Part shown: positions 1-8,933 of the stretch, piece after piece | Numbering within the stretch: position 1 is the first letter of the stretch | How the letters are laid out: each line of letters begins with the position of its first letter | DNA from: Marinobacter sp. | GTDB lineage: Bacteria; Pseudomonadota; Gammaproteobacteria; Pseudomonadales; Oleiphilaceae | NCBI RefSeq assembly: GCF_014859525.1 | Contig: NZ_JACUUB010000015.1 | Location: 1 to 48,422, forward strand | Direction: 5' to 3' | DNA length: 48,422 bases | Program-made: the position numbers and the translations under genes | Notes under the pieces: generated by a model | Database searches by the model: none | What the model was told of the DNA's origin: nothing | Seen by the model: the letters and a program-made list of their open reading frames with translations, nothing else

Positions 1-1
1 T

Positions 2-55
2 CGCGAAGGCGGCCGTACCGTTGGTGCCGGCGTGGTTTCAAAGATCATCGAGTAA
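2..55 (+). CDS. tuf: elongation factor Tu, 3' end only
   Basis: This is the last 17 codons and TAA stop of EF-Tu, the GTPase that delivers aminoacyl-tRNA to the ribosome. The reading frame entering the window gives REGGRTVGAGVVSKIIE, the conserved end of the beta-barrel domain 3 of bacterial EF-Tu. The rest of the gene lies left of the window. tuf directly upstream of rpsJ is the usual order at the end of the str operon. A rho-independent terminator follows within 20 bases, so the S10 operon is probably transcribed separately. Confidence 0.93.
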   Translation, partial: REGGRTVGAGVVSKIIE

Positions 56-73
56 GTCGCTCGTTTGATCAGG

Positions 74-104
74 AAAAAGGGGCTGATACGTTCAGCCCCT
101 TTTT
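74..104 (+). terminator. rho-independent terminator after tuf
   Basis: A 13-bp perfect stem (74-86 with 92-104) closes a 5-base loop. The 5' arm begins with five A and the 3' arm ends in five T, so the U-tract is part of the helix. It lies 19 bases after the tuf stop and before the rpsJ promoter, and should separate the str operon from the S10 operon. Confidence 0.9.
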
Positions 105-126
105 CTATTTTGGTCGCAAAGTCATC

Positions 127-164
127 TCAACCCTGTCAGCGTCATGCGTGTTGACAGGGTTGAG
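127..164. repeat. 12-13 bp inverted repeat over the rpsJ promoter -35
   Basis: Positions 126-138 are the exact reverse complement of 152-164, separated by 13 bases. The right arm contains five of the six bases of the -35 hexamer (151-156). It lies upstream of the predicted transcription start, so it is more likely a DNA-level operator or a chance symmetry than an mRNA hairpin. No binding protein is assigned. Confidence 0.6.
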
Positions 165-179
165 TATTATGCATACAAT
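151..179 (+). promoter_or_regulatory. sigma-70 promoter of the S10 operon
   Basis: A perfect -35 hexamer TTGACA (151-156) is followed after 17 bases by TACAAT (174-179), one mismatch from the -10 consensus. Transcription should start near 186, giving an rpsJ leader of only about 55 bases. It is the best promoter match before rpsJ and sits after the tuf terminator. Confidence 0.85.
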
Positions 180-240
180 GCGGCTCCTTTTTTTGAAGGT
201 CGGCTAACGATTAGCTGCTACGAGTGGAGTTTGGTGCATC

Positions 241-552
241 ATGCAAAGCCAAAAGATTCGGATTCGGTTGAAGGCGTTTGATTATCGCCTGATCGACCAG
301 TCCACGCAGGAGATTGTCGATACCGCTAAGCGGACCGGCGCTCAGGTGCGTGGACCTATTCCTCTGCCAACGCGCAAGGAAAAGTTCACCATTCTGGTCT
401 CTCCGCACGTCAACAAAGACGCGCGCGACCAGTATGAAATTCGTACCCACAAGCGTTTGCTCGACATTGTTGAGCCGACGGAAAAGACAGTGGATGCTTT
501 GATGAAGTTAGACCTGGCAGCAGGTGTAGACGTTCAGATCAGCCTCGGCTAA
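241..552 (+). CDS. rpsJ: 30S ribosomal protein S10 (NusE)
   Basis: S10 is a head protein of the small subunit. As NusE it also joins the NusB antitermination complex on rRNA transcripts and can bridge RNA polymerase to the ribosome through NusG. The 103-residue product equals the E. coli length and has the family opening [16 protein letters not shown]. The ATG follows a GGAG at 226-229. It is the first gene of the S10 operon, directly after the near-consensus promoter. A 76-base gap separates it from rplC, longer than most other junctions in the cluster. The assignment is secure. Confidence 0.98.
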   Translation: MQSQKIRIRLKAFDYRLIDQSTQEIVDTAKRTGAQVRGPIPLPTRKEKFTILVSPHVNKDARDQYEIRTHKRLLDIVEPTEKTVDALMKLDLAAGVDVQISLG

Positions 553-628
553 TACCGCCCGGTATCAGTCTGTGTAACTGTCATAAGGCCATAGAGGGTG
601 CGAGCCCCGTACACTTAAGAGGTGAAAC

Positions 629-1267
629 ATGGCAATTGGTGTTGTCGGTCGTAAGGCCGGTATGACCCGTATTTTTACGGAAGATGGGCAGGCGCTGCCC
701 GTAACGGTAATTGAGGTTGAGCCCAACCGAATTACCCAACTTAAAACTCTCGAAAACGACGGCTACCGTGCTGTGCAGGTAACTGTGGGTTCTCGTCGTG
801 CCTCCCGTGTGAGCAAGGCTGCAGCCGGTCACTATGCGAAAGCTGGTGTCGAGGCGGGTCGTGGTATATGGGAATTCCGTCTTGCAGACGGCGAAGGCGA
901 TGAGTTGGCCGCTGGTGGTGAGTTGACAGTCTCTGTTTTTGAAGACGGTCAGGCGGTTGATGCCACTGGTCAGTCCAAAGGTAAGGGATTCCAGGGTGGT
1001 GTTAAGCGGTGGAACTTCTCCATGCAAGACGCAACTCACGGTAACTCCCTGTCTCATCGTGCTCCGGGTTCTATTGGTCAGAACCAGACTCCGGGTAAGG
1101 TGTTCAAGGGCAAAAAGATGGCCGGTCAGATGGGTAACGCTCAGGTAACTGTGCAGAACCTGCATATTGTCCGTGTCGATGCCGAGCGCAACCTGCTGCT
1201 GGTGAGTGGTGCCGTACCTGGCGCAACTGGCGGCGATGTTGTCATCAAGCCTGCAGTCAAAGCCTGA
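629..1267 (+). CDS. rplC: 50S ribosomal protein L3
   Basis: L3 is an early-assembly large-subunit protein that binds 23S rRNA and sends a loop towards the peptidyl transferase centre. The 212-residue product opens with [15 protein letters not shown] and carries the conserved loop [20 protein letters not shown] near residues 148-167. In E. coli a glutamine of this loop is methylated by PrmB. The length is close to the E. coli protein (209). A good ribosome-binding site (AAGAGGTG) precedes the ATG. rplD follows 11 bases later. Confidence 0.98.
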   Translation: MAIGVVGRKAGMTRIFTEDGQALPVTVIEVEPNRITQLKTLENDGYRAVQVTVGSRRASRVSKAAAGHYAKAGVEAGRGIWEFRLADGEGDELAAGGELTVSVFEDGQAVDATGQSKGKGFQGGVKRWNFSMQDATHGNSLSHRAPGSIGQNQTPGKVFKGKKMAGQMGNAQVTVQNLHIVRVDAERNLLLVSGAVPGATGGDVVIKPAVKA

Positions 1268-1278
1268 GGAGCGGTGCG

Positions 1279-1884
1279 ATGGAATTGACAATTAATGGTA
1301 GCGGCAAGGGGATTTCTGTTTCCGACGCTGCATTCGCCAAAGATTTTAATGAAGCTCTGGTTCACCAGGTGGTAACTGCCTATTTGGCAGCTGGCCGTCA
1401 GGGCACCAAGGCTCAAAAGACACGTTCTGAAGTCCGGGGTGGTGGTAAAAAGCCTTGGCGCCAGAAGGGTACTGGTCGCGCTCGTGCGGGCACCATTCGT
1501 AGTCCGATCTGGCGTTCAGGTGGCGTAACATTTGCTGCCAAGCCACGTGATTTCGAGCAGAAAGTGAACCGCAAGATGTACCGTGCGGCCATGTGCTCCA
1601 TTCTTTCCGAGCTGGTTCGTCAAGAGCGTCTGGTGGTGGTTGACGAAATTAACGTCGACAGTCCGAAGACCAAGGCGTTCACCGCAAAGCTGAAAGATCT
1701 GGGTGTTTCCAATGCGCTGATTCTTGCTGACAACGTCGAGCAAAATCTGCATCTGGCTTCTCGCAACATCCCGCACGTGGATGTTCGGGATGTTGCCGGC
1801 CTGGATCCGTACAGCCTGGTTGCTTACGAAAACGTCGTGGTAACTGTTCCCGCTCTGAAGAAGATCGAGGAGATGCTGGGATGA
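1279..1884 (+). CDS. rplD: 50S ribosomal protein L4
   Basis: L4 binds domain I of 23S rRNA and lines the nascent-peptide exit tunnel. In E. coli it also represses its own operon through the S10 leader, but the leader here is too short for that structure. The 201-residue product matches the E. coli length and contains the arginine/glycine-rich tunnel loop ([17 protein letters not shown], about residues 52-68). A GAGGAG lies just upstream of the start. The stop overlaps the rplW start by four bases, indicating translational coupling. Confidence 0.98.
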   Translation: MELTINGSGKGISVSDAAFAKDFNEALVHQVVTAYLAAGRQGTKAQKTRSEVRGGGKKPWRQKGTGRARAGTIRSPIWRSGGVTFAAKPRDFEQKVNRKMYRAAMCSILSELVRQERLVVVDEINVDSPKTKAFTAKLKDLGVSNALILADNVEQNLHLASRNIPHVDVRDVAGLDPYSLVAYENVVVTVPALKKIEEMLG

Positions 1885-2174
1885 ATCAGGAACGCATTTA
1901 TAAGGTCCTGCTGGGGCCGCACGTATCAGAAAAAACATCTCTCGCAGCTGAGCGTGGTCAAGTGGTGTTCCGTGTAGCACCTGATGCCACCAAGCCAGAG
2001 ATCAAGAAAGCCGTTGAACAGCTGTTCAACGTCACCGTCGAAGGTGTTCAGGTTTCGAACCGTAAGGGTAAGCTCAAGCGTACCGTCCGCGGGTTCGGCA
2101 AGCGTAATGACATTCGCAAGGCTTATGTAAAGCTGGCAGAAGGTCAGGACATCGATTTTCTGGATGTGGAATAA
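1881..2174 (+). CDS. rplW: 50S ribosomal protein L23
   Basis: L23 lies at the mouth of the peptide exit tunnel and docks trigger factor and the signal recognition particle. The 97-residue product has the family opening [16 protein letters not shown] and the basic stretch [18 protein letters not shown] that enters rRNA. The ATG overlaps the rplD stop as ATGA. rplB begins 17 bases after the stop. Confidence 0.97.
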   Translation: MNQERIYKVLLGPHVSEKTSLAAERGQVVFRVAPDATKPEIKKAVEQLFNVTVEGVQVSNRKGKLKRTVRGFGKRNDIRKAYVKLAEGQDIDFLDVE

Positions 2175-2191
2175 GGTAAAGGGGTCGTAAT

Positions 2192-3019
2192 ATGCCGATC
2201 GTCAAAACCAAGCCAACATCAGCCGGACGCCGTCACGTTGTAAAGCTTTACAACCCGGACCTGCACAAAGGGCGCCCTTACGAGCCGTTGGTAGAAACAA
2301 AGAGTAAGTCTGGTGGCCGTAACAATGCTGGCCGCATTACTACTCGTCACATTGGTGGTGGCCACAAGCAGCACTACCGCGTTATTGACTTTAAGCGGAG
2401 CAAAGATGGTATTCCGGCGGTTATTGAACGCCTTGAATATGATCCTAACCGCTCAGCGCACATTGCATTGCTGAAGTATGCCGATGGCGAGCGCCGTTAC
2501 ATTATTGCTCCCAAAGGTATGACCGCCGGCGATCCAGTGCGATCCGGCGTCGACGCGCCGATTAAGGTGGGCTCTACTTTGCCGCTCCGGAACATTCCGG
2601 TCGGTTCTGTGATCCATTGCGTCGAACTCAAGCCTGGCAAAGGTGCCCAGCTGGCTCGCTCCGCGGGCGCATCCGTACAGCTGGTAGCTCGGGAAGGGGC
2701 GTATGCCACTATCCGCCTGCGTTCAGGTGAAATGCGTAAGGTGCTTGTTGATTGCCGTGCAACGTTGGGCGAAGTGTCCAACAGCGAACACAGTCTCAAG
2801 CAGCTTGGTAAAGCGGGTGCATCACGTTGGCGCGGTAAACGTCCAACAGTACGTGGTGTTGCTATGAACCCAGTTGACCACCCACATGGTGGTGGTGAAG
2901 GGCGTACCTCTGGCGGGCGTCACCCGGTTACTCCGTGGGGTGTTCCGACCAAAGGGCATAAGACTCGTAAGAACAAACGTACTGACAAGATGATAGTACG
3001 TCGTCGTTCGGCCAAGTAA
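2192..3019 (+). CDS. rplB: 50S ribosomal protein L2
   Basis: L2 is a primary 23S rRNA binder needed for subunit joining and peptidyl-transferase activity. The 275-residue product is near the E. coli length (273). It carries the invariant [20 protein letters not shown] motif near residues 227-246, whose histidine lies close to the active centre. The very basic C-terminal tail ([19 protein letters not shown]) is typical. It sits between rplW and rpsS, the universal order. Confidence 0.98.
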   Translation: MPIVKTKPTSAGRRHVVKLYNPDLHKGRPYEPLVETKSKSGGRNNAGRITTRHIGGGHKQHYRVIDFKRSKDGIPAVIERLEYDPNRSAHIALLKYADGERRYIIAPKGMTAGDPVRSGVDAPIKVGSTLPLRNIPVGSVIHCVELKPGKGAQLARSAGASVQLVAREGAYATIRLRSGEMRKVLVDCRATLGEVSNSEHSLKQLGKAGASRWRGKRPTVRGVAMNPVDHPHGGGEGRTSGGRHPVTPWGVPTKGHKTRKNKRTDKMIVRRRSAK

Positions 3020-3042
3020 ACGACTACATAGAGGTAATTGCT

Positions 3043-3318
3043 GTGCCACGTTCTTTAAAGAAAGGTCCTTTTATAGACCTGCATCTGTTGAAGAAGGTCG
3101 AGGCAGCTCTGGAAGGAAATGACAAGCGGCCCATTAAAACCTGGTCCCGCCGGTCAACAATCTTTCCAGAGATGGTAGGCCTGACCATTGCAGTCCACAA
3201 CGGCAAGCAGCACGTGCCGGTTTATGTCACCGAAGATATGGTCGGACATAAACTGGGTGAGTTCGCGGCAACGCGTACTTATCGTGGTCATGCAGCCGAC
3301 AAGAAAGCTAAACGCTGA
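3043..3318 (+). CDS. rpsS: 30S ribosomal protein S19
   Basis: S19 is a small-subunit head protein that contacts S13 and the tRNA/23S bridge region. The start is GTG: this gives the canonical opening [18 protein letters not shown] and follows a GAGG at 3030-3033. The 91-residue product is one residue shorter than E. coli S19. It contains [21 protein letters not shown] near the C-terminus. rplV follows after 16 bases. Confidence 0.97.
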   Translation: MPRSLKKGPFIDLHLLKKVEAALEGNDKRPIKTWSRRSTIFPEMVGLTIAVHNGKQHVPVYVTEDMVGHKLGEFAATRTYRGHAADKKAKR

Positions 3319-3334
3319 TTGTGAGGTAATAGAA

Positions 3335-3667
3335 ATGGAAGTAGCAGCCAAGTATAAGGGCGCTCGCCTCTCAGCTCAGAAAGCACGTCTTGTTGCCGAC
3401 CAAGTACGCGGCAAGGCTGTTGAGGACGCCCTGAATATTCTGACTTTCAGCCCTAAAAAGGCGGCGGTCGTGATCAAGAAAGCTCTTGAATCCGCCATCG
3501 CTAATGCTGAGCACAACGAAGGTCTGGACGTAGATGATCTGCGGGTTTCCACCGTAATGGTGGATGAGGGCCCAACGCTCAAGCGAATCAAGGCTCGAGC
3601 CAAGGGGCGCGCTGATAGAATCATGAAGCGCACCTGTCATATCACCGTCAAGGTCGCCGACAAGTAG
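3335..3667 (+). CDS. rplV: 50S ribosomal protein L22
   Basis: L22 spans the large subunit, its long beta-hairpin lining the exit tunnel where macrolide-resistance changes occur. The ATG at 3335 was chosen because it gives 110 residues, the E. coli length, opening [20 protein letters not shown], and follows GAGG. The frame stays open upstream into rpsS, but that extension is not conserved sequence. The hairpin end [18 protein letters not shown] is present. rpsC follows after 11 bases. Confidence 0.97.
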   Translation: MEVAAKYKGARLSAQKARLVADQVRGKAVEDALNILTFSPKKAAVVIKKALESAIANAEHNEGLDVDDLRVSTVMVDEGPTLKRIKARAKGRADRIMKRTCHITVKVADK

Positions 3668-3678
3668 GAGATGCTCAG

Positions 3679-4362
3679 ATGGGTCATAAAGTAAATCCAA
3701 CCGGCATGCGCCTGGGTGTGATCAAAGAGCACAACTCAGTGTGGTACGCCGATAAAAAGGACTACGCGAAAAACCTGTTGAATGATATTCAGGTCCGCGA
3801 ATTCCTGGACAAGCGCCTGGTAAAGGCGTCTGTCAGCAAGATCGTGATCGAGCGCCCTGCTCAGAACGCCCGGATCACGATCCATACCGCCCGTCCCGGT
3901 ATTGTTATCGGTAAGAAGGGTGAAGATGTTGATCGTCTGCGTCGTGAAGTCGGCGAGATGATGGGTGTGCCCGTGCACATCAACATCGAAGAAGTCCGCA
4001 AGCCGGACCTGGATGCCCGCCTGGTAGCGCAAAACGTTGCCGGACAGCTGGAGCGTCGTGTGATGTTCCGTCGCGCTATGAAGCGTGCGGTACAGAATGC
4101 CATGCGCCAGGGAGCCAAGGGTATCAAGATTCAGGTTGGCGGTCGTCTTGGGGGTGCTGAAATCGCACGTTCCGAGTGGTATCGCGAAGGTCGTGTACCT
4201 CTGCACACACTGCGTGCAGATATTGATTACGCAACCTACGAAGCGCATACCACTTACGGCGTAATCGGCGTCAAGGTATGGATCTTCAAAGGTGAGATTC
4301 TTGGTGGTATGGAACAGGTCCGTGCTGACAAGAAAGCCTCTGGGAAGAAAGGTTCTAAGTAA
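3679..4362 (+). CDS. rpsC: 30S ribosomal protein S3
   Basis: S3 forms part of the mRNA entry tunnel and contributes to ribosomal helicase activity. The 227-residue product opens [20 protein letters not shown]. It has a type II KH domain with the GKKG loop in [18 protein letters not shown] (about residues 72-89), then the C-terminal S3 domain. A basic, poorly ordered tail (GKKGSK) ends it. It precedes rplP by 12 bases. Confidence 0.98.
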   Translation: MGHKVNPTGMRLGVIKEHNSVWYADKKDYAKNLLNDIQVREFLDKRLVKASVSKIVIERPAQNARITIHTARPGIVIGKKGEDVDRLRREVGEMMGVPVHINIEEVRKPDLDARLVAQNVAGQLERRVMFRRAMKRAVQNAMRQGAKGIKIQVGGRLGGAEIARSEWYREGRVPLHTLRADIDYATYEAHTTYGVIGVKVWIFKGEILGGMEQVRADKKASGKKGSK

Positions 4363-4374
4363 AGGGGCACTCTT

Positions 4375-4788
4375 ATGCTGCAACCAAAACGCACCAAATT
4401 TCGCAAGGTAATGAAAGGCCGTAACACCGGTCTTGCTCACCGCGCTAACAAGGTGAGCTTCGGTGAATACGGATTGAAAGCGACGAGCCGCGGGCGTATA
4501 ACAGCGCGTCAGATTGAAGCAGCGCGTCGGACTATGACACGTCGTATCAAGCGGGGCGGTAAGATCTGGATTCGGGTTTTCCCGGATAAGCCGATCACCG
4601 GCAAGCCGCTGGAAGTACGGATGGGTAAAGGTAAAGGTTCTGTCGAGTATTGGGTGGCTGAAATTCAGCCAGGCCGCATGCTTTATGAGATGGAAGGTGT
4701 ATCCGAGGAAATCGCTCGCGAAGCCTTCACTCTGGCAGCGGCTAAACTGCCGGTACAGACCACCTTTGTAACGAGGACGGTGATGTGA
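4375..4788 (+). CDS. rplP: 50S ribosomal protein L16
   Basis: L16 organises the A-site side of the large subunit and contacts 5S and 23S rRNA helices. The 137-residue product opens [19 protein letters not shown] and contains the conserved [22 protein letters not shown] block near residues 83-104 (arginine 81 of E. coli, hydroxylated by RoxA, lies just before it). A one-base stop/start overlap (TGATG) couples it to rpmC. Confidence 0.97.
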   Translation: MLQPKRTKFRKVMKGRNTGLAHRANKVSFGEYGLKATSRGRITARQIEAARRTMTRRIKRGGKIWIRVFPDKPITGKPLEVRMGKGKGSVEYWVAEIQPGRMLYEMEGVSEEIAREAFTLAAAKLPVQTTFVTRTVM

Positions 4789-4979
4789 TGAAAGCAACAG
4801 AGCTGCGTGACAAGTCAGTCGAGGAGCTGAACAAAGAGCTGATCGACCTCCTGAAGGAGCAGTTCAACCTGCGCATGCGTAAGGCGACAGGTCAGCTGAA
4901 TCAGTCTCACCTCCTCGGCAAGGTGAAACGTGACATTGCGCGCGTTAAAACGGTAATGAATGAAAAGGCAGGACAGTGA
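4788..4979 (+). CDS. rpmC: 50S ribosomal protein L29
   Basis: L29 is a small two-helix protein next to L23 at the tunnel exit. The ATG at 4788 overlaps the rplP TGA by one base and gives 63 residues, exactly the E. coli length, opening [20 protein letters not shown]. An in-frame GTG one codon earlier (4785) is a less likely start. The conserved [20 protein letters not shown] block is present. rpsQ follows after a single base. Confidence 0.96.
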   Translation: MKATELRDKSVEELNKELIDLLKEQFNLRMRKATGQLNQSHLLGKVKRDIARVKTVMNEKAGQ

Positions 4980-4980
4980 C

Positions 4981-5247
4981 ATGACCGAAGCTACCCAAAC
5001 TGCCAGAACTCTGAGCGGCAAGGTCGTGAGCAACAAGATGGACAAGTCCATCGTGGTCCTGGTAGAGCGTCAGGTGAAACACCCTCTGTACGGTAAGTAC
5101 ATGAAGCGCTCCACCAAGATCCATGCGCACGATGAAAGCAATCAGTGCAACATCGGCGACATCGTAACCATTCAGGAAACCCGTCCGGTCTCTAAGACCA
5201 AGAGCTGGGCCCTGGTGGAAGTCACCGAACGCGCGTCTAAGGTGTAA
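4981..5247 (+). CDS. rpsQ: 30S ribosomal protein S17
   Basis: S17 is an OB-fold primary binder of the 16S rRNA 5' domain. The ATG at 4981 gives 88 residues. The core [20 protein letters not shown] and the later [18 protein letters not shown] are the family signature. The frame is open a little further upstream inside rpmC, but that start would give a non-conserved extension. It lies one base after rpmC, typical of coupled translation. Confidence 0.96.
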   Translation: MTEATQTARTLSGKVVSNKMDKSIVVLVERQVKHPLYGKYMKRSTKIHAHDESNQCNIGDIVTIQETRPVSKTKSWALVEVTERASKV

Positions 5248-5265
5248 TTCGCCCGGAGAACAACC

Positions 5266-5634
5266 ATGATTCAGACTCAAACAATGCTTGAAGTCGCGGA
5301 TAACAGTGGTGCACGGCAAGTGATGTGCATTAAGGTCCTGGGCGGATCTCACCGGCGTTACGCGAGCGTTGGGGACATTATCAAGGTAACCGTAAAGGAA
5401 GCCATCCCCCGCGGTAAGGTGAAGAAAGGCCAGGTCCTGAAGGCTGTTGTAGTTCGTACCCGTAAGGGTGTGCGTCGTCCAGACGGGTCACTGATCCGTT
5501 TTGACGGTAACGCGGCGGTACTTCTGAACAATCAGGACGCGCCCATTGGTACCCGTATCTTCGGACCGGTTACCCGTGAGCTGCGCAATGAAAAGTTCAT
5601 GAAGATTATCTCACTGGCACCCGAAGTACTTTAA
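5266..5634 (+). CDS. rplN: 50S ribosomal protein L14
   Basis: L14 is a beta-barrel protein on the subunit interface and the target of the silencing factor RsfS. The 122-residue product opens [20 protein letters not shown] and contains the signature [20 protein letters not shown] near residues 48-67. In E. coli it starts the spc operon, but no promoter was seen in the 18-base gap after rpsQ, so S10 and spc appear continuous here. Confidence 0.98.
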   Translation: MIQTQTMLEVADNSGARQVMCIKVLGGSHRRYASVGDIIKVTVKEAIPRGKVKKGQVLKAVVVRTRKGVRRPDGSLIRFDGNAAVLLNNQDAPIGTRIFGPVTRELRNEKFMKIISLAPEVL

Positions 5635-5651
5635 AGGACCAGAGGCCGGTT

Positions 5652-5972
5652 ATGAAAAAGATCAAACGAGATGACGAAGTAATCGTCACTACGGGGAAAG
5701 ACAAAGGCAAACGTGGTAAAGTTCTGAAGGTTCAGGACGATGGCCGTGTGATTGTTTCTGGCATCAACATGATGAAGAAACACACCAAGCCGAACCCGAT
5801 GCTGGGCACCCCAGGTGGCATCGTCGAAAAAGAAGCGCCTATCCAGGCTTCCAACGTGGCTATTTTTAATCCGCAGACCGGCAAAGCCGATCGTGTTGGC
5901 ATCCAGATTAAGGATGACGGCACCAAGTCGCGGATCTTCAAGTCCACGAAAGAAGCTGTCGATAACCAGTAA
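5652..5972 (+). CDS. rplX: 50S ribosomal protein L24
   Basis: L24 is one of the two initiator proteins of large-subunit assembly. The 106-residue product has the KOW motif in [20 protein letters not shown] (residues 7-26) and the conserved [11 protein letters not shown] block after it. In E. coli protein S8 represses the spc operon at the rplX/rplE junction. The 15 bases before the rplE start here were not resolved into an S8 target. Confidence 0.97.
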   Translation: MKKIKRDDEVIVTTGKDKGKRGKVLKVQDDGRVIVSGINMMKKHTKPNPMLGTPGGIVEKEAPIQASNVAIFNPQTGKADRVGIQIKDDGTKSRIFKSTKEAVDNQ

Positions 5973-5987
5973 GCGGTGGTGGTTACG

Positions 5988-6527
5988 ATGCTTAACATGA
6001 AAGAGCAGTATTCAAAGGAAGTGGTACCCGCCCTGCAGCAGGAGTTCGGCTACAAGAACGTGATGCAGGTGCCGCGTATCGAGAAGATCACCCTGAACAT
6101 GGGTGTTGGTGAAGCAGTTGGTGATAAAAAGCTGATTGAAAATGCCGTCGCAGATCTTGAGCGCCTGGCAGGACAGAAAGCGGTTGTCACCAAGGCTAAA
6201 AAATCGGTAGCGGGCTTTAAAATCCGTGAAGGTTGGCCAATTGGTTGTAAAGTGACCCTGCGCGGTGAGCGCATGTGGGATTTCTTTGATCGCCTGGTTC
6301 ACATTGCGGTTCCCCGCATTCGTGACTTCCGTGGTCTCAATCCGAAATCCTTCGACGGTCGCGGTAATTACAGCATGGGTGTTCGTGAGCAGATCATCTT
6401 TCCTGAGATCGAGTACGACAAAGTCGACAAGATCCGCGGGTTGGATATCACCATCACCACCACTGCCGGTACCGACGACGAAGGTCGCGAACTGTTGAAA
6501 GCCTTTGGCTTTCCGTTCAAGAAATAA
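5988..6527 (+). CDS. rplE: 50S ribosomal protein L5
   Basis: L5 binds 5S rRNA and forms an intersubunit bridge with S13. The ATG at 5988 gives 179 residues, the E. coli length, opening [19 protein letters not shown] codons from 5976 and an ATG at 5997 are alternatives. Conserved blocks [20 protein letters not shown] and [19 protein letters not shown] are present. The upstream ribosome-binding site is weak (GGTGGTGG), so coupling to rplX is likely. Confidence 0.96.
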   Translation: MLNMKEQYSKEVVPALQQEFGYKNVMQVPRIEKITLNMGVGEAVGDKKLIENAVADLERLAGQKAVVTKAKKSVAGFKIREGWPIGCKVTLRGERMWDFFDRLVHIAVPRIRDFRGLNPKSFDGRGNYSMGVREQIIFPEIEYDKVDKIRGLDITITTTAGTDDEGRELLKAFGFPFKK

Positions 6528-6539
6528 GGAACGAGTGAC

Positions 6540-6845
6540 ATGGCGAAGGTTTCCATGAAAAACCGTGAGCTCAAGCGCGAAAAGACGGTAGCAAAATTTG
6601 CAGCCAAGCGTGCCGAGCTCAAGGCGATTATCAAAAACACGAATGCCAGCGAAGAAGATCGTTGGAATGCTCAGATGAAGCTCCAGCAGCTTCCTCGCGA
6701 TGCAAGTCCTTCACGTCTTCGGAATCGTTGCCAGGTAACTGGTCGGCCCCACGGTGTTCTGCGCAAGTTCGAGCTTTCACGGATTAAACTCCGCGAATAC
6801 GGCATGCGTGGTGACGTACCGGGCCTGACTAAAGCAAGCTGGTAA
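6540..6845 (+). CDS. rpsN: 30S ribosomal protein S14 (zinc-free form)
   Basis: S14 is a small-subunit head protein assembled late with S10 and S3. The 101-residue product is the long form without the two CxxC zinc pairs: only one cysteine is present, in [19 protein letters not shown]. It ends [11 protein letters not shown], the family C-terminus. An AAGGAACGAG sequence provides the ribosome-binding site. An 88-base gap with palindromes follows before rpsH. Confidence 0.97.
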   Translation: MAKVSMKNRELKREKTVAKFAAKRAELKAIIKNTNASEEDRWNAQMKLQQLPRDASPSRLRNRCQVTGRPHGVLRKFELSRIKLREYGMRGDVPGLTKASW

Positions 6846-6888
6846 GATAGGTCACCTGGCTTCGGTCAGGGGCCTGTTGGTAAGCGGT

Positions 6889-6900
6889 GCGGCGCGCCGC
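6889..6900. repeat. 12-bp perfect palindrome in the rpsN-rpsH gap
   Basis: GCGGCGCGCCGC is self-complementary and is flanked by GTGC on the left and CTGCAC on the right, which would extend the stem with one bulge. A smaller hairpin (CCTG..CAGG around a CTTCGG-type loop) lies just upstream near 6855-6870. Together they fill the 88-base gap before rpsH. A role in S8 autoregulation or mRNA processing is only a guess. Confidence 0.45.
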
Positions 6901-6933
6901 TGCACAACTAAAAAGATCAGGAGCCTCATACCA

Positions 6934-7326
6934 ATGAGTATGCAAGATACGCTTGCGGATATGTTTACCCGTATCCGTAACGCACAGATGGCACAAAAGG
7001 CCGATGTGGCCATGCCGTCTTCAAAGATGAAGATCTCCGTTGCCCAGGTCCTCAAGGACGAAGGCTACGTAGCAGATTTTTCTGTTTCAGCTGACGCGAA
7101 ACCAGAGCTGACCATCACGCTGAAATATTTTGGTGGCAAGCCGGTTATCGAACAGATCAAGCGGGTTAGTCGCCCGAGTCTGCGCCAGTACAAAGGTGCA
7201 GGGGAGCTACCGAAAGTTTCCGGTGGTCTGGGAGTCGCGATTGTCTCAACGTCCAAGGGCGTTATGACAGACCGTGCCGCACGTGCTGCAGGCGTGGGTG
7301 GCGAAGTCATCTGCACCGTATTCTAG
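6934..7326 (+). CDS. rpsH: 30S ribosomal protein S8
   Basis: S8 binds the central domain of 16S rRNA and, in E. coli, represses the spc operon by binding its mRNA. The ATG at 6934 gives 130 residues, the E. coli length, opening [18 protein letters not shown], and follows a clear AGGAG at 6919-6923. The open frame extends upstream into the palindrome-rich gap but without conserved sequence. The C-terminal [20 protein letters not shown] signature is intact. Confidence 0.97.
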   Translation: MSMQDTLADMFTRIRNAQMAQKADVAMPSSKMKISVAQVLKDEGYVADFSVSADAKPELTITLKYFGGKPVIEQIKRVSRPSLRQYKGAGELPKVSGGLGVAIVSTSKGVMTDRAARAAGVGGEVICTVF

Positions 7327-7335
7327 GAGAATCAC

Positions 7336-7869
7336 ATGTCCAGGGTTGCCAATAATCCTGTCGTGCTGCCTTCCGGTGTTGAGGTTAAGCTGAACGGACA
7401 GGAAATTAATGTGAAGGGTTCCAAGGGAGCGCTTCAATTCACCATTCACCAAGCGGTTGAAGTAAAGCAGGAAGAGGGTACTCTTCGCTTTGCTGCTCGC
7501 GATGGTGCCAAACAGTCCCGTGCTCTTGCTGGTACTACTCGTGCGCTGATTAACAATATGGTTTCCGGCGTAACCACAGGCTGGGAGCGCAAGCTTCAGC
7601 TGACGGGCGTAGGTTATCGTGCGCAGGCGCAAGGTAAGAAGCTCAATCTGACGCTGGGTTTTTCCCACCCGGTTGAATATGAGCTGCCCGAGGGTGTTAC
7701 CGCTGAAACTCCGTCCAATACGGAAGTTGTGATTCGCGGTATCGACAAGCAACAGGTTGGCCAGGTCGCTGCAGAAATCCGCGCGTTCCGTCCGCCCGAG
7801 CCTTATAAGGGCAAGGGTGTTCGTTATGCGGATGAGCAGGTAAGACGCAAAGAAGCCAAGAAGAAATAA
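7336..7869 (+). CDS. rplF: 50S ribosomal protein L6
   Basis: L6 is built from two duplicated domains and lies near the factor-binding centre of the large subunit. The 177-residue product opens [20 protein letters not shown]. The C-terminal signature [20 protein letters not shown] is present. The start is preceded by AGGAGAATC, and rplR follows 9 bases after the stop. Confidence 0.97.
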   Translation: MSRVANNPVVLPSGVEVKLNGQEINVKGSKGALQFTIHQAVEVKQEEGTLRFAARDGAKQSRALAGTTRALINNMVSGVTTGWERKLQLTGVGYRAQAQGKKLNLTLGFSHPVEYELPEGVTAETPSNTEVVIRGIDKQQVGQVAAEIRAFRPPEPYKGKGVRYADEQVRRKEAKKK

Positions 7870-7878
7870 GGCGGGACT

Positions 7879-8226
7879 ATGAGCGCGAATAACGAAAGAT
7901 TGCGTCGCGCACGCAAAGTGCGCATGAAGATCCGTGAACTGGGTACTGACCGTCTGTGCGTTCACCGCACACCGCGTCACATGTACGCTCAGGTCACGTC
8001 TGCAGATGGCAGCAAAGTGCTGGCAACTGCCTCCACGTTGGATAAGGAACTGCGCCAGGGTGCAACCGGTAACGTGGACGCTGCCAAAAAGGTCGGTCAG
8101 CTGATTGCTGAGCGTGCCAAGGCAGCAGGCATTGAGAAGGTCGCTTTTGACCGCTCAGGTTACCGTTATCACGGTCGCGTACAGGCTTTGGCCGATGCGG
8201 CTCGTGAAGCTGGCTTGCAATTCTAA
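7879..8226 (+). CDS. rplR: 50S ribosomal protein L18
   Basis: L18 helps L5 carry 5S rRNA into the large subunit. The 115-residue product has the basic N-terminal tail [19 protein letters not shown] and the conserved C-terminal [20 protein letters not shown]. It is two residues shorter than E. coli L18. The spacing to neighbours is 9 and 12 bases, within a single transcription unit. Confidence 0.97.
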   Translation: MSANNERLRRARKVRMKIRELGTDRLCVHRTPRHMYAQVTSADGSKVLATASTLDKELRQGATGNVDAAKKVGQLIAERAKAAGIEKVAFDRSGYRYHGRVQALADAAREAGLQF

Positions 8227-8238
8227 GAGGTGGAGAAG

Positions 8239-8739
8239 ATGAGCGTTAACGATCAGAAGGCGCCTGAGCTCCAGGAAAAGCTGGTTCAGGTCAATCGAGT
8301 CGCCAAGGTAGTAAAAGGTGGCCGTATTTTCGCCTTCACCGCACTGACTGTAGTGGGTGATGGTAAAGGACGTGTTGGTTTCGGCCGTGGTAAGGCCCGG
8401 GAAGTCCCGGTAGCTATCCAGAAGGCAATGGAAGCAGCTCGCAAAAACATGGTAGATGTGGCTCTGGATGGTACGACTCTCCAGTATGCGGTCAGAGCAC
8501 AGCATGGCGGCTCCAAAGTTTATATGCAGCCAGCATCAGACGGTACCGGTATCATTGCCGGCGGTGCGATGCGTGCAGTGCTTGAAGTGGCTGGCGTGCA
8601 CAACGTGCTGTCCAAGTGCTACGGATCTACCAACCCGGTAAACGTGGTACGTTCTACCATCAAGGGTCTGCAGGCAATGAAAGCGCCTGAAGATATTGCA
8701 GCCAAGCGCGGCAAATCCGTCGACGATATTCTGGGTTGA
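8239..8739 (+). CDS. rpsE: 30S ribosomal protein S5
   Basis: S5 contributes to decoding accuracy and the mRNA entry helicase, and is the site of spectinomycin-resistance changes. The ATG at 8239 gives 166 residues and follows an AGAGGTGGAG. An in-frame GTG at 8230 is rejected because it lies within that site. The double-stranded-RNA-binding region [19 protein letters not shown] (about residues 26-44) and the C-terminal S5 fold are intact. Confidence 0.97.
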   Translation: MSVNDQKAPELQEKLVQVNRVAKVVKGGRIFAFTALTVVGDGKGRVGFGRGKAREVPVAIQKAMEAARKNMVDVALDGTTLQYAVRAQHGGSKVYMQPASDGTGIIAGGAMRAVLEVAGVHNVLSKCYGSTNPVNVVRSTIKGLQAMKAPEDIAAKRGKSVDDILG

Positions 8740-8743
8740 AGTC

Positions 8744-8932
8744 ATGGCGAACGCAAAAACGATCAAAGTAACATTGACCCGCAGCCCAATCGGCTGTCAG
8801 CCCAAGCACAAATTGTGCGTCAAGGGTCTGGGTCTTCGCAAAATCGGTCATACCGTTGAAGTGGAAGATACGCCTTCGATTCGCGGCATGATCAACCGGG
8901 TTAACTACCTGGTTCAGGTTGAGGAGAACTAA
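8744..8932 (+). CDS. rpmD: 50S ribosomal protein L30
   Basis: L30 is a small surface protein of the large subunit found in many but not all bacteria. The ATG at 8744, four bases after the rpsE stop, gives 62 residues opening [18 protein letters not shown]. The signature [20 protein letters not shown] is present. The open frame continues upstream inside rpsE, but that sequence is an out-of-frame reading of S5. Confidence 0.96.
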   Translation: MANAKTIKVTLTRSPIGCQPKHKLCVKGLGLRKIGHTVEVEDTPSIRGMINRVNYLVQVEEN

Positions 8933-8933
8933 G

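Noticed and set aside
3736..4797. Open frame of 353 codons antisense to rpsC-rplP
   Set aside because: It is opposite two conserved ribosomal genes and has no recognisable domain or plausible start signals.
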